A stretch of DNA of 64,000 nucleotides from Halichondria panicea (Eukaryota; Porifera; Demospongiae; Suberitida; Halichondriidae), in contig NC_087377.1 of the NCBI RefSeq assembly GCF_963675165.1, positions 12,510,632 through 12,574,631 of the forward strand, read 5' to 3'. Below, in pieces: positions 24,487 to 36,462 of the stretch. The notes beneath the pieces are model-generated. The model saw only the letters and a program-made list of their open reading frames with translations, was not told where the DNA came from and did not search any database. The translations under genes were made by a program, and so were the position numbers. The number at the start of each line of letters is the position of its first letter. Within the stretch, counting starts at the first letter, position 1.

Positions 24487-26317
24487 GTACTCATTTCAAC
24501 ATTCAACTTTGAATGATCTTCAACATACTTGTATACTGCAGGTGGACATGGTGGCCATGCATATGGACTTGAAGTTTACCAGCAGTTCAATTATGTGTAC
24601 ACACCTGCACCAGTGTAACATCCAATACACACTGTTAAGATACCCACCATACTGCAGGTGGCTTGTTTAACAAACCACATTTATACAACAATAACTATAG
24701 CCAACACTCTTGATCTCTACAGTCCACTATGGAGGCACACATTCTGGAGGAATTTCAATAACATTAAAGAAAGGCCACAGGAGAGGTGTCACGCCCCATT
24801 AATTTTCACATAGCTAATTAACTAAAGGTCAGAGTGGATTTCAAACAGCAAGTTTGCGGCTAACAAATCCTTAGGGAATTAAAAGCTACAGTTTCCAACA
24901 TCTAGATATGCCCCTGACTAGTTGCCGTCCAAACAGGTATATACTTGATCAATGGTCTCATTCTTGTGTACACTAAGTGGCCGGTTCAAAGGTCGTGCGC
25001 GTATACAATGTTGAGTGCTAGAACAAATTATGCTAATGAAGTCTGGTTACAAGAAGAATAGCCACTTTGTTAAAAGTAGAGGGTAGTTTTGAGGGGTATG
25101 ATGACCAATGGAGGCTAACCATGTATGATAAGATAATTATCATAACTGGGGGATTCTGGGCTAGCTATCTGAGTAATCTCGGATTTGTTAAAATCTTGTT
25201 TTGTGGGTGCACGGGTTTTTTCAATAACACAAAATTATATCTGTAATTATTGTTATATTAGACAATGCCACAGGTGCCAACTGTCCCGGAACACACACTC
25301 AGTACAGTACATAATTATGCTCTCAGTACTTACTGTTGAACACACTCAAGTACAAAATTTAGTGCTTCGAAAATAACCCGCTATTAGTATATATGGTATA
25401 GTTTAGTTACATGTAGATGATAGAGTAAGTCACAGTACACACAAATACAAGTATATTGCCAAGCAGAAGCTTACAAGGTTAGACAAAGAAAATTGAGTTC
25501 TGTGTACACTGTAAAAGTGAAGTACTATGAGATGGAGATAAGACAGGAATGTAGTGGTCACTCACAACTTTCCTGTTACCTAGAACACAAAGGATTCTGA
25601 ATAGATGCTCAAGATATTACCTATTTTTTATGCTCAAGTAAACAGCCTACAAATTGCGTATTATTCTTTTCAAATCGCCTATTACTATTATTATTATTGT
25701 GATTACATGTCTGCATTATTTTAGTCCAGCCCACACATCACAAAAATCAATAAAGGTCAAAGTGAAGTAAAATACTGGCCTTACAGACTACTGCAGACTT
25801 TTCACACAACTCAAGGGGATGCACATTTACTACTCTACTTCACAGCATTTAACTCCTTCTATATAATTATACTCATTTATGTTTGATGCTCTGATGCTCT
25901 TGATTCTCGAGGTCAACAAGCTGCTTTCGGCAATTTTGAGCCTATAATATGCAGCAGCATGCATGGACAGTAAATACTGGCCCTCAGCTCCCTATACATA
26001 CAAGTTTTAGCTCATATCATTTTGCCACAGTAAATCAAGCAACAAGTTAGCTGAGCAATCACTTCAGTCAGACAGAAAGTTGCATTTTGCAGGCCATGGC
26101 AATTCCAATTACTTATGATTGCTTTTGTTGGCTTGTTACTGACAATCATAACAGAAGCCAACCAAAATACTATATTTACTACATTGTGGTTGCAGTGCTC
26201 TTGCAGTATAACCTGCAAAGGTATGGAAAACCACTGTACCGGCACTGCTATTCCTTTGATCTCAGAGGTCAAAAGCAACAAGTATACATACAGGCATCAA
26301 GTAGAATATAAAAATAG
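24487..26317. other. Non-coding interval
   Basis: I find no supported exon or organised repeat. Short open frames here have no similarity to anything else in the window. Confidence 0.4.
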
Positions 26318-26960
26318 GTGAGTAGTTGTACTTAAATGTATCTCAAATTGGAACATTTCTAAGAAATTGTGCTGATACCATCGTATAGGTGAATGAATAA
26401 GCTACAACATTATTCAAAAATATTTCCCCAAAACTTGTTGTAGTGGGAAATCATTTTAGGTGAAAATGGGGATGATCGTAAAAAAAGGTGTGTAACATCA
26501 ATTATCTCCGAAACTAAAGTATTTCGGGACAAATTTTTATTATCAAAAGTTAGATAATTTATTCAAGCTTACTCGGTGTAATTTTTGGACCTTAGCCGTG
26601 AGATTTTCTTCAAATCTCTCCCTAACCGAAACGGCACTAGCAATTTTGAGCACTGCGGAGGATGTGTAGATAATCGAACCTTTCATAAGATAGCCAAACT
26701 ATCTATACTATCTATAGATGTTATACAAAGTTCCAAACCTTAGCCGGAAACCTTTAGTCTTTTCTCTCCCTAACCATTTCCCACTATAACACTGTTTTAT
26801 TAATCACCACAAACCCACAACCTTATGTTGTCATGGAAACATTTTTTGGATATGTTGTAGCTTATTCATTCACCTACACAATGATATTAGCAGCCCTTCT
26901 TAGAAATGTTCCTATCATAATTATATCATAAAATATTTACATTTAAGTACAACTACTCAC
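26318..26960. mobile_element. 643 bp element with long terminal inverted repeats
   Basis: GTGAGTAGTTGTACTTAAAT opens the element and ATTTAAGTACAACTACTCAC closes it. Matching continues through GAACATTTCTAAGAA and GGTGAATGAATAAGCTACAAC for about 100 bases per arm with small gaps. There is no coding frame and no clear target duplication. It is a MITE-like, non-autonomous element. Confidence 0.8.
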
Positions 26961-27057
26961 ACATTTGTGGCATTCCACTGGATGCACTGTACACACAAAG
27001 TGAGTGTTTTTGAATAAAACATGCACTAAACAGTTACCAGTTTTTCTTACCTGCACT

Positions 27058-27127
27058 TAGCCTCTTTCAGAGCCCTTCTCTTTCACAGGCCTTCCATTGA
27101 AAAAAGTGCGGCCTGGGATTGAGGCTA
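27058..27127. mobile_element. 70 bp deletion derivative of the 23.9 kb element
   Basis: It starts TAGCCTC, ends GGGATTGAGGCTA, and is flanked by ACCTGCACT at 27049-27057 and 27128-27136. The termini and 9-base duplication match the 540-base element at 23938-24477, so this is a very short member of the same Mutator-like family. Confidence 0.85.
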
Positions 27128-27837
27128 ACCTGCACTCTTCTGGGAAACAGTTACCACAGGAGGCTAAATGAGAATATGAATTGATTTACATGTTGGTAGA
27201 CAACAGTCACCGTCTCTCACTAGCCAGCTATCGTTATGCCAACAGTAGTCGTCTCACGTAAGGTATCAACAATCCTTGTTCACCTGTGTGTGTGTGTGTG
27301 TGGGGGGGAGGGGGAGGGGGAGGTTGGATTGCTGGGGTATAATGCTACTAAATGATTGTACTATCAGTTAATACAGCTATTTGACCCGCCAAAGATTTTG
27401 GTTCTAAAACACACCGTCCATAGAAACACTCTACTGTATAGCAGGTACTTAATTTACAAGGGTCAAAACATTCGTGGTTAAGCGAGTGGTCAAAGATGGC
27501 GGCTGACACATTCATTAGAACTAGTGTCTTAATTTGGTTACTGCAAACTGTAAACTTCAAAGTTTAGAGGACATGTTAGTGATTGTACTAAGGACACTTC
27601 AGCTCAATTTTTTTTAATGTTCTGGTCATAAGCTATACATAATGGATCTTAAATCGACGATTCATGACATTTAGATCATTACCTAGAATTATTACACATC
27701 ACCCTCTGACACACCTCAACATTATTCAATATATAATTATGATGAGCGAATACGCATAGCGAAGTTGCACTGGAGTTACAATCTGCAAGACAACCTCTCT
27801 ACCATATATATAGTGGTGAAAACCCTCTTGTAATGAA

Positions 27838-28380
27838 AGCACCGCGGGTGCTGATGCCTCGGTGGAGGTGCCAAAGCTACCTTTTATACACACATTATAA
27901 TTATCACGATGAACATTTTCTGACATGCAGAATCCAGAATCACGGGTAATGATCAACCATAATTGTTGTTAAAAAAAGATTGATGCCAAAAGTTCAAGTC
28001 TAAAATTAATGGCTGCAAGTCAGCAGAGTCTTGCAGCTCTCTTTTCACTCTTGCAGCTATATACCAATAGCTATAGCGTTCTAGTGCAGAGCTAACTACT
28101 AAGTAGAGTAGCAACACTTAGTGAACAAGTTTTACTACGGACTCTTCTGAAAAGGCTGCAATGGCATTCCAAGTAAGCAAAACTAGGCATAACTCGAGAA
28201 CGAAACATTATTTTACAAATGCACGAATTACAATCCAAGTAAGCATGACTAGAAGCCTATAGAAACTCTTACCTGCACTTTATTGATCCTTGAGCAGCTA
28301 GCTGTAGCAGTCTACACACACACACACACAAACACACTACCGTATACCTCGCTTGCGCATGCGCACCGAGGCATAAAAAT
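27838..28380 (-). mobile_element. Dispersed GCCTCGGTG-type repeat, inverted copy
   Basis: This is the reverse complement of the 7213-7760 copy, including the GATGCCTCGGTGGAGGTGCC end, the AGCAACACTTAGTGAACAAG block, the AC microsatellite and the terminal GCGCATGCGCACCGAGGCAT. It is non-coding. Confidence 0.7.
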
Positions 28381-28544
28381 CAATAAACATAATAAGCAAT
28401 AAAGTAGGATCGAGTCGCCTAATGGCCTAATGGCCTAATGGTCAACCAATAAACACAACACTGCATTATATTTATCCCTAGTTACAATCTGCAAGGACAA
28501 CCTCCCTGTAAAGAATAAACAAAAAAGGCAATGAAGTACAAAGG

Positions 28545-29000
28545 AGTTGCAAATGGTAAGCATCAGTCAACCAACAAACACATTCTAGTACTAGGGTGGG
28601 TAGATTTGGTAAAGACTCAAGAATGGATAAGCAACAATCACACTGAACCGCCAAAACAGACTATACAAGTGAGACAACAATTAAAGGTTGTAGCTCGCGT
28701 TAGGTGGGTGTGTGTGGGGGGTTAGTATTAACTCGATCAGTCAATAGAAAGAACTTAAAATGAAACCAAGGATGGATGATTCATTTATGCAGATCTAGAT
28801 GAACTACTGCAGTTGCTTATATAGATGTACGTACATGTATGATAGAATGACTAGCCTGTATACAGTCCCACTTTATACTCAGAATACCACCACTACTGTT
28901 AGTCTCATGAATCAGCCGCCCTTCTTTTAGGAAGGCCGTCTGTGCACTCTTTACATGAACTCATGGGTCACGGTGGAATTCCAACAATACATGACCAATG
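28545..29000. repeat. Segmental duplication, copy 1
   Basis: The sequence around TGGTAAAGACT.AAGAATGGATAAGCAAC, GAAACCAAGGATGGATGATTC and GAATCAGCCGCCCTTCTTTT recurs in the same order at 30340-30800. A short part recurs at about 50298-50400, and the end recurs inverted near 36750-36950. No exon is seen. Confidence 0.8.
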
Positions 29001-29224
29001 AGATTGCTCACAAGTATTAGGTGACTTGAATAATTAGGTGACTTGAATAGATGGCTAATCAGCCAGGTTCTTCAGTAAACAGGTAAAAACATAGCAAAAT
29101 GTGACCTTGGTGAAAAATCTAAATTAAATAACCATATAATTATATATTATACGGACAGAGGTACCACAATTCAAGCAATATACCATACAATATTGTTGAC
29201 TGCATATTCGTGTATCGCAGATAA

Positions 29225-29400
29225 TCACGTCCGAGTTCCTTTGACAGCTGCTCTTCTACGATCTTACTAAGATAATCGGCCTGTTTCCTCCAGATTGGTC
29301 ATCCAGAGAAACTCTTCATCCCATTAGTCCAATCACTTCTGTCAAGCACCTAGCACTGAATGTCCATTGCAATATGAATCCTCTAGAACAAGATATTTGA
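29225..29400 (-). pseudogene. Decayed second-half death-domain exon
   Basis: The minus strand shows GCTTGACAGAAGTGATTGG (CLTEVI) and TGGAGGAAACAGGCC followed by YLSKIVEEQLSKEL. These are alignable to the intact exon at 17483-17645, but with a frameshift and a stop between the two halves. It is a relic. Confidence 0.65.
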
Positions 29401-29790
29401 GAGCACCATAATTACTTTGCCAGTGGAAACAAAATGCAGTGCAAGCTTATATGTTCTGAGCAGCTGTGATTGCATTCATGCTTGCATCATTGATTATTGT
29501 GACACTTAGATCCCTGGCAGTTATCCTACAAGGCGGTCAGAGTACAAAATCATAGTGCTTCCAGAGCCAATCCAGTTTCAAGTGTCAGCTCAGCAAAACT
29601 TCAAAGGATAATCACATTCATGACACTCTCCAATCTACCACACAATCCAATATCAACATTGATCAATATTGACAAGTTGATAGCATGCTCCTTTGTTGTT
29701 GTAATATTTACAACAATTTGACTGGTAAAGGGATACTGCCATAGGGGATATGGTTACACAGGCACAACTATCACATGACCACCCACCCAC

Positions 29791-29891
29791 CTTAGTGCCC
29801 AGCTCTGCAGTACAGATGCAGGCTGCCTCACTGCATGGTTGGACGCCTGGCTCTGGGAGATGTAGAAGTCAACCTGGTTTGGATTACTGAG
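29791..29891 (-). pseudogene. Decayed HEAT-repeat-like exon
   Basis: The minus strand reads VDFYISQSQASNHAVRQ and then appears to lose the expected helical-repeat frame before a GTGGGT donor at 29789-29790. It lies downstream (minus strand) of exon C copy 2 at 30028-30130, supporting a common source gene. Confidence 0.4.
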
Positions 29892-30027
29892 CTCTGTATA
29901 TATTTTTATATGTGTGCTACTGAAGACCCCCAAAAGTAGTATTTTCCTACACAAACGTGGCTCTCAATTTAGTTATTATAGATTTGGCTAGCTCGCCTAA
30001 TGTTTTGTTCTAAACACAGAAACTCAC

Positions 30028-30130
30028 CACTTTGTGGATGTGCTGCTCGACCAACTGCACTCCCCTGGTCTGTGTGACCACCCTCCAGGTCTCCTGAGAG
30101 TAGAGCCTCACACCTTCAGCCACATAGTAC
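30028..30130 (-). pseudogene. Stray exon C, second copy
   Basis: A 103-base minus-strand exon with intact CAG acceptor and GTGAGT donor, the same length as 4061-4163. It encodes YYVAEGVRLYSQETWRVV and ends EQHIHKVV. The frame is open. It is probably part of a partial gene copy. Confidence 0.5.
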
Positions 30131-30339
30131 CTGAGGGGGAGGGAAAGATAGTGAAATACAGTGGAACAATGAACAAAGAACCTTCCGAGAAAAGGGACAC
30201 TGTAATAATAAGAACAGTACTAGTGCTTCCGTCCCCGAAATTTCCTACTCAAAGTATATCAAATGATAAACCTCTCTATCGTATCAAGTGCCGTAAACAT
30301 CAGTAAACATAATATACACAGTACGAAAAATTTGTAAAT

Positions 30340-30800
30340 GGTAAACATCAGTCAACCAATAAACACATTCTGTACTAGGGTGGGTGGATTTGGTAAAGAC
30401 TTCAGAATGGATAAGCAACAATCACACTGAGCCCAAACAGACGGTTAAAGACCCACTATACAATAAACGTTAAGTGAGACAACAATTTTGGTTGTAGCTT
30501 GCGTGGGTGGGTGTGTGTGGGGGGGTTAGTGTTAACTCGATCAGTCAATAGATGCAATAGTTAAAATGAAACCAAGGATGGATGATTCATATATGCAGAT
30601 CTAGATGAACTACTGCAGTTGCTTATATAGATGTACGTACATGTATGTTAGAATGACTAGTCAGTCTGTATACAGTCCCACTTTATACTCAGAATACCAC
30701 CACTACTCTTAGTCTCATGAATCAGCCGCCCTTCTTTTGGGAAGGCCGTCTGTGCACTCTTTACATAAACTCATGGGCAACGGTGGAATTCTAACAATAC
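30340..30800. repeat. Segmental duplication, copy 2
   Basis: Direct repeat of 28545-29000, including the GTGTGTGGGGGG run, the GATGGATGATTCAT block and the TCATGAATCAGCCGCCC block. High similarity implies a recent duplication. Confidence 0.8.
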
Positions 30801-31091
30801 ATGACCGATGAGATTGCTCATAAGTATTAGGTGACTTGAATAGATGGCAGCAAATAATGAAACTTTACATGCAGTTGAGCGGCAAGCATGCAGTGATGTG
30901 GCTAAGCAGAGATAGCGGATGTGGTTACATTAGCTTGTATAGTGACGTAATTCATTCCACTGTGCTCTAACTTCACGTAAAGAGTGCTCAGAAGTTCCTC
31001 CCTGAGAAGTGCGGCATGAGACTATACTTAACTTGTACTTGCACTAGTCTATGATCTACCACATGCCAATATATATCTAATGCACTGACTG

Positions 31092-31255
31092 CAGCCTCAC
31101 AGATAGTTAGGAGTTCCTTTGCCAGTTGCTCTTCTGAGATCTCACTGTGATAGTCTCCCAGCTCCCTCCACAGGTTGGTCGTCCAGAGCAACTCTTCATC
31201 ATCCCACTGGCACTATACTTGTACTACTCTGCACTTCAGTCAAGCAGCTGAGAAA
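31092..31255 (-). pseudogene. Decayed second-half death-domain exon
   Basis: The minus strand has a CTCAG acceptor, CTTGACTGAAGTG, then an inserted stretch with in-frame stops. It then reads LWRELGDYHSEISEEQLAKE. The order and spacing match the intact exon at 17483-17645. The frame break makes it non-functional. Confidence 0.65.
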
Positions 31256-32929
31256 AACAGCGGGTAAAGATCCACTACACAATAAACATCAAATAAACAA
31301 GGCTATTAAGTTCTAGCCTCGAGACCAGCATTTGATGGACATAACTTTATGATGATTATTTTTTATCCTAAAGCTATGCAGTGGAACATGGGAATTACAG
31401 GGTCTTTGTAGTAAAATACTAGTTTAGGTATTACCTTATAGCAAAGGCAGAGATCTTATGCAGCACGAGGTAGTGAGCTGAGAGTACATGCGCATATAAG
31501 ATGGGAGAGGTCTCTTGATGTAATGATAATAGGCAGGGCAGCATATGGGAGATACATTGATTAACCTTATTGTTTAACATCATAATTTATAATAAAAGAA
31601 TAATAAGCTGTTAATTAATTAAAGAAATAGCATGCACATGATAGGTAATATCTCGAGCATAATCTACCAACCCCTATATACCGATACACTCTTGTATGTT
31701 AACGAGTGAACATGTACATACTTAAGACAATAATTATTGACTTTGAAGCTGATTAGGTAAAGAGTGTTAACTAAAGATCTTACAATCTGGACAAGGGTGT
31801 CCACATTTATACATCACACACAATTACATTGCTAAACTAGTGATCCTTACAGGCAAATAATGGTCAAATATGCAGCCACATGAGCAGGTAACGTATATTG
31901 GAATTGGTTACAGCCTGAAACATTTAGTACGGGACATCTGCTCCTGAATTACAATCATAATTAAGCACAAAAGAAGTTAGCAGCCAGTGATGGGAGCTAT
32001 TACTAGGAACTAAATCAATTTCTCCTGTAAATGCCTTATACACGGGAGTATACGCGTCCTCAAAGGCCAATAAATACACTTAAAGTGTTTACACAGCCAG
32101 AGGCTTACAACACCTGAATGATGCCAAGTATGCCATGCATGAGCCACACGTGCTGTCCAAAGTCCGAGTACAAGATTTCAATTCAGATACACAAAAAATA
32201 TTCATGATTTGATGATGTCAAGTTTTGCTATGGAAACACCAATCAGTGAGTAGGCCGTAATCACAGGGACTCCCCAGTGAATTCCAGACACACCCAATAA
32301 TAAGAGGAAGTGACATAGGCAGACAGGAAATGACAGGCCAATAAAGCTACTATAATGGATTCCTAGGTGAATTCCAGACACACCCAAACATTCAACAATA
32401 AATCCAGAGAGCACTTCCTATATATAGAGCTATAAACATATTCACCTATTGTGCGTGGTGGCGTATACCCGCCATATAGAGTACAACATGCAATCTTAGT
32501 CTTGATGATGCATCGCTTGCATGCCTTCATAGCTATACAAAAACAAACACATTCCAAGCTCAATAATCTATAGCTAACCGAAGAAATAGTATGGGTACAG
32601 GGTATTTTCCTATAGGCCTCGAGTTTGAGGTATTGTAACAGAAAACAGTTAATTGTTATTAAAACACAGACTGGACAGTGAATGGGATCGGTGTCAAAAG
32701 TGGTTGAAATGAGCTATGTTGACTCCTCAGCATTATTATGTCTATCTACACCAGCAAACACTATTTCATAACTACAAAATAATGTTCTTTGATAAGCAGT
32801 GATCGAAAAATTCTTGGTAAAAGTGATTTCATTGAGACAAAAGCAAATGAAATAGACAAATCCTATTTGAGTAATTTATTCTTGACATGTTAAACATGTA
32901 AGCTGAAATAAAAGTGAGTTCATGTATTT

Positions 32930-33410
32930 CCACAGACCTAGTGCTTGGCATATCGCTTAAAAAGGGCGTGGAGGTGCCGTTGTTAGGGGCTGGCTGGAAC
33001 CATCGCACCAGGTCTGCATGGGAGTGTTTTATTAGATGTGGATGTAATTATTATGACAAAATTACAATGCAACTTGCACATTACATGTACACCAGGTAGA
33101 TGGGCATACATGTGGACCCATTATACTACAACACTATATACACCACCAACCTATTATTAGCTTCAGTAAATATAATTATGGCTGCAGACTATATTCCACA
33201 ACAATACAATTGTAATAGCACGTGCATGTATAATTACCCATGCTTTGTGAGAGTTTGTGACACTCAACGTACGGTTTAGGACAGTGTCTTTGATTGTCCT
33301 GGGATGTCATCTGTTACGGTGGGAGATCAAGAGGGGAAGGGGCTCTGTTGTACTTGTGCACGATCTTTGTTTGGTTTATGTTCAACTCCACAGGGAGACG
33401 ACCTGTTGAG
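32930..33410 (-). pseudogene. Decayed last two exons of a type B receptor
   Basis: At 32937-33020 the minus strand carries GAGATGGTTCC-like and CCAGCCCCTAACAACG sequence plus ATATGCCAAGCACTAG. This matches the receptor 2 terminal exon with its PPRPPKP core deleted and a premature TAA. At about 33270-33410 are decayed proline-rich exon blocks (TCTCCCTGTGGAGTTGAAC-like and CCGTAACAGATGACA). Together they are the 3' end of a dead receptor 2 paralogue. Confidence 0.65.
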
Positions 33411-33535
33411 TGTGTAAAGAGAGGGTGAGTGTTGGGTCATACAACACTGCATGTACAATGTTTATACTGGTGAAATTCGCTCCAAATTACTAAGCCCAAA
33501 AGCTGAATAATACTCCAGAAAACTTTGTACTGTAC

Positions 33536-33669
33536 CTGTTCAATCAATGTCTCTGACAGCCTCACAGTCTCAGCCAGCTCCCTCCACTTGTGCTTCATTG
33601 ACCTGATCTGCACCAAGGCCTGGTCAATGTCCAGGAGCTTGTCCACATCAGGCGGGGCTGGGGCTGAGG

Positions 33670-33672
<3 letters not shown>
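33536..33672 (-). pseudogene. First-half death-domain exon, second copy
   Basis: Open frame on the minus strand: PPDVDKLLDIDQALVQIRS and then KHKWRELAETVRLSETLIEQ before a GTACAG donor. It is nearly identical to receptor 2 exon 18269-18390. The second-half exon is missing between here and the proline-rich relics, and a CA microsatellite abuts the acceptor. It is conserved in sequence but apparently stranded. Confidence 0.65.
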
Positions 33673-33674
<2 letters not shown>

Positions 33675-33720
<46 letters not shown>

Positions 33721-33752
33721 TGAGAGTGTGTGTGTGTGTGTGTGTGGGGGGG
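33675..33752. repeat. GT/GA/G microsatellite
   Basis: A GT run, a GA run, a second GT run and a G run lie directly beside the acceptor of the stranded death-domain exon. Confidence 0.95.
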
Positions 33753-34142
33753 GGGGGGGTTGTCAATAGATGCAGAGAATAACAACTTATTATAAAGCAA
33801 AGGAATATTCATGATGCATATGAACTACTGTGATTGCTTAGATGTTGATGTACAATGTAAAAATAAATAGCTGAAAAACAGCTAGTGTGCGACTTAACAG
33901 TTGCACTATAATCTAATCCTCAAAGCTATCTATCTTGCTGGCTATAAAAAGTAAAGATCCACTACACAATAAACATCAACTGAGACAATGAGACTGGTGG
34001 TCTGCATGAGCACAATTACACAGCATAAAAATAGGCGGCAAAACCATGAGAAACAAAATCAAAAATAGGAATTTTTTAGCAAAGCCACTATGCATGTGTT
34101 GTCTGGTTTTGTGTATCAGCAAATATTATTCATACAACAGCA

Positions 34143-34150
34143 GGAAGTGT
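34143..34150 (+). promoter_or_regulatory. ETS-like GGAAGTGT upstream of receptor 4
   Basis: AGGAAGTGTAATTATGA lies about 60 bases before the start codon. The same GGAAGTGTA stands upstream of the genes at 45752, 51326 and 53554. The second GGAAGTAAACAA site of those genes is not present here. Confidence 0.45.
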
Positions 34151-34210
34151 AATTATGAGGTAAAAACAGGTTGTCTAGTCAGCAATCACATTGAAATGCA
34201 ACCTTCTGAG

Positions 34211-36462
34211 ATGACACTAATAGAGATACTAAAGCTCATAGTTCTTCTGCTTTGCTTTCTGGCTGGCTTCAGCACTGGTAAGACTGAATATTCAATAACA
34301 GATTTCCTTACATTGCTGTATGTTTCGTAAAGCACAATATTCAGTGAGTGTGGAGAGACCATGTCCAATGGAAACAGTCACTTTCACCTGCACAGCTCCT
34401 GGAGATACCTTGAGATGGGAGCTATCAGATGTTTCTCGCATCACTATTCGCTCCACCTCTGGTCTCAATGTACCACTAATGCCTCAACCAGGTTACACTG
34501 TGACATTGATTGCATTTGATGACACTACATTAACATCTACTCTGTCAAGAACAGCAGAGAATGGGATCACTGTGTCCTGTGTGGGTACTGTGTCTACCCT
34601 GACCACTATAGGATCTTCAACGATTCATTTGGTTGGTGAGTTGGAGTTAGTGTCTCGTCTATTGTGTCTGCATATACTATAAGTTACATAGATCTACCAG
34701 GACCACCGTCCACAATAAGGCATTCCATTTCAAGCAGCTCAGCCAATGAAGTCAGTGTATCTGTACAGTGGGACCCTCCTACTGAGACTGGTGGTAGAGA
34801 TGACCTCACCAACACAGTGACCATCTCACCTCCGGCCCAGCTCTCTGCTACTGTTCTCACATCCACCTCTGTCACTGTGACTGCTCAATACAATGTGGAC
34901 TACACTGTCAGTGTTGTGGCTACCAACTGTGCTGGGAACAGTACGGCAGCTGAGTACAACTTTAGGATTGGTGAGTTTTATTATTAAAATTTTTTTACAG
35001 TGTCAACTCCAGCCCTCTCACTTCCTCTCAGGCAACTGTCCTGTGTTGACCAACCCCATGAATGGAGCCTTTGGACCTGTCTCAAGCAGATTACCAGGAT
35101 CCACAGTAACCTTCCAGTGTGACGCTGGATATGTATCTGCTGTTACGATGGTGACATGTGAGGGTACACTGATGTGGAGTCCAGACCCTGAGGCTATTGA
35201 GTGTATTTCACTAACCACACCTACTCCCACAACTCGTGAGTTTAAGCTCTTGGCTGTATAATTATAGACAACGTTTATTCTATGTTAATTCTCACATCAC
35301 AGCTCCAGTGAGCTGCACAGCTCCACTATCCTCACCACGGAATGGCACCATCAGTAATCATTCAGTACCAGCTATTCCTGGTACACAAGTGACCTTCCAG
35401 TGTGACGATGCACTGTTCCCTGAGGGGACAATGACTGCCACCTGTCTAGCTACAGGAGAGTGGGACAAAAACCCAGGAGAGATTGTCTGCAGATATGAGT
35501 GTAGTAAGTGACTTCATTAATTATGTGCATCCTCCATCTCGCATACTCAGTTTCGTGTGTCCTGCCTGCCCCTCCACTCAATGGAACATTACTTAACACC
35601 AACTCTCAGAACACTAACCTAGTCGAGGGCTCAGTCATTACCTTCCAATGTGATCCTGGGTTCTCACCGGTGGGTGCAGTGATTGTCACTTGTAACAACT
35701 CTGGTCTCTGGGATCCTGACCTGGCTCTATTGGATTGTGTTTGTACGTACACATGAGTATATAGTAATAAACCAGCTGGTACAACGATATATAATTATAG
35801 CTCAAGGTTCCAATTACTGTTTAGATATTTACGGTATTTGAGGCGATAGAGAGGTTTATCTTTTGTTTGGAGGTTATATATTAGTGAGTAGGAAAGTTCA
35901 GGGACGGAAGTCGATCGATCATGGTGTCGAGGCCAGAAAAAAACACTGACTTCTGAGCAACATTGACAAAGATAAACAATTTTGCTATCCTGAAAATTAA
36001 TTTCATTGCTCTCTAGTATATTATTTGCTGCTATAATTATAGGTTTGATTCCATGCTCATACATCATAGTTATTATACTTGACATAATTTGCAGTGCTCT
36101 GGTAAGCATGTGCAACTGCCTATATACAGGCTTCTGGATCAGCTATGGTGCTCTAGTTGTTATCACAATATTAATTTTATTGCCAATCCTTCACAGCTCC
36201 GACTGCTGCCACTCTATCAAGTGGTGTAACTCTTGCCATCGGTGTTACTACTACTTTCGTTGCCTCTACTCTCCTTGGATTTCTCGCTGGACTCCTGGTG
36301 ATGTACTCGTTCATGCGTAAGAAGGCAGTGTACTTCACAAGAAAAACAACATTATCTGCTGTAGAACCCACTAAACCAGTTGGTCCTGTTTACGAGGAGG
36401 TGTCACCCAAAGAGGAGATTGAACTGAACACAAACCAGGCGTATGGACCATTAGGACTGTGA
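34211..36462 (+). CDS. Receptor 4 (type A): Ig-FN3-CCP x3-TM-tyrosine tail
   Basis: Seven exons: 34211-34277, 34333-34635, 34692-34970, 35032-35235, 35303-35503, 35551-35742 and 36197-36462, giving 503 residues with every junction in phase 1. The signal peptide starts MTLIEILKLIVLLLCFLAG. The Ig-like exon has the cysteines of FTCTAPG and TVSCVG. The FN3 exon is near-identical to those of receptors 2, 5 and 6. Three CCP exons each have four cysteines. The final exon has a transmembrane helix, FMRKK, and the VYEEV and NQAYGP tyrosine sites ending GPLGL. This is the most complete three-CCP form. The 35743-36196 intron is long for the family and I saw no further exon in it. Confidence 0.9.

Noticed and set aside
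26012..26321. Overlapping open frames on both strands near 26.1 kb
   Set aside because: No similarity to any other part of the window, no splice structure, no recognisable domain; judged chance.
33437..33766. 109-codon minus-strand frame with Thr-His-Thr runs
   Set aside because: The N-terminal part is a CA microsatellite. Only the death-domain exon portion (33536-33672) is meaningful.
34684..34875. Minus-strand frame across the FN3 exon of receptor 4
   Set aside because: It is a shadow of a coding exon; similar antisense frames occur across the CCP exons of several paralogues and have no splice or start support.
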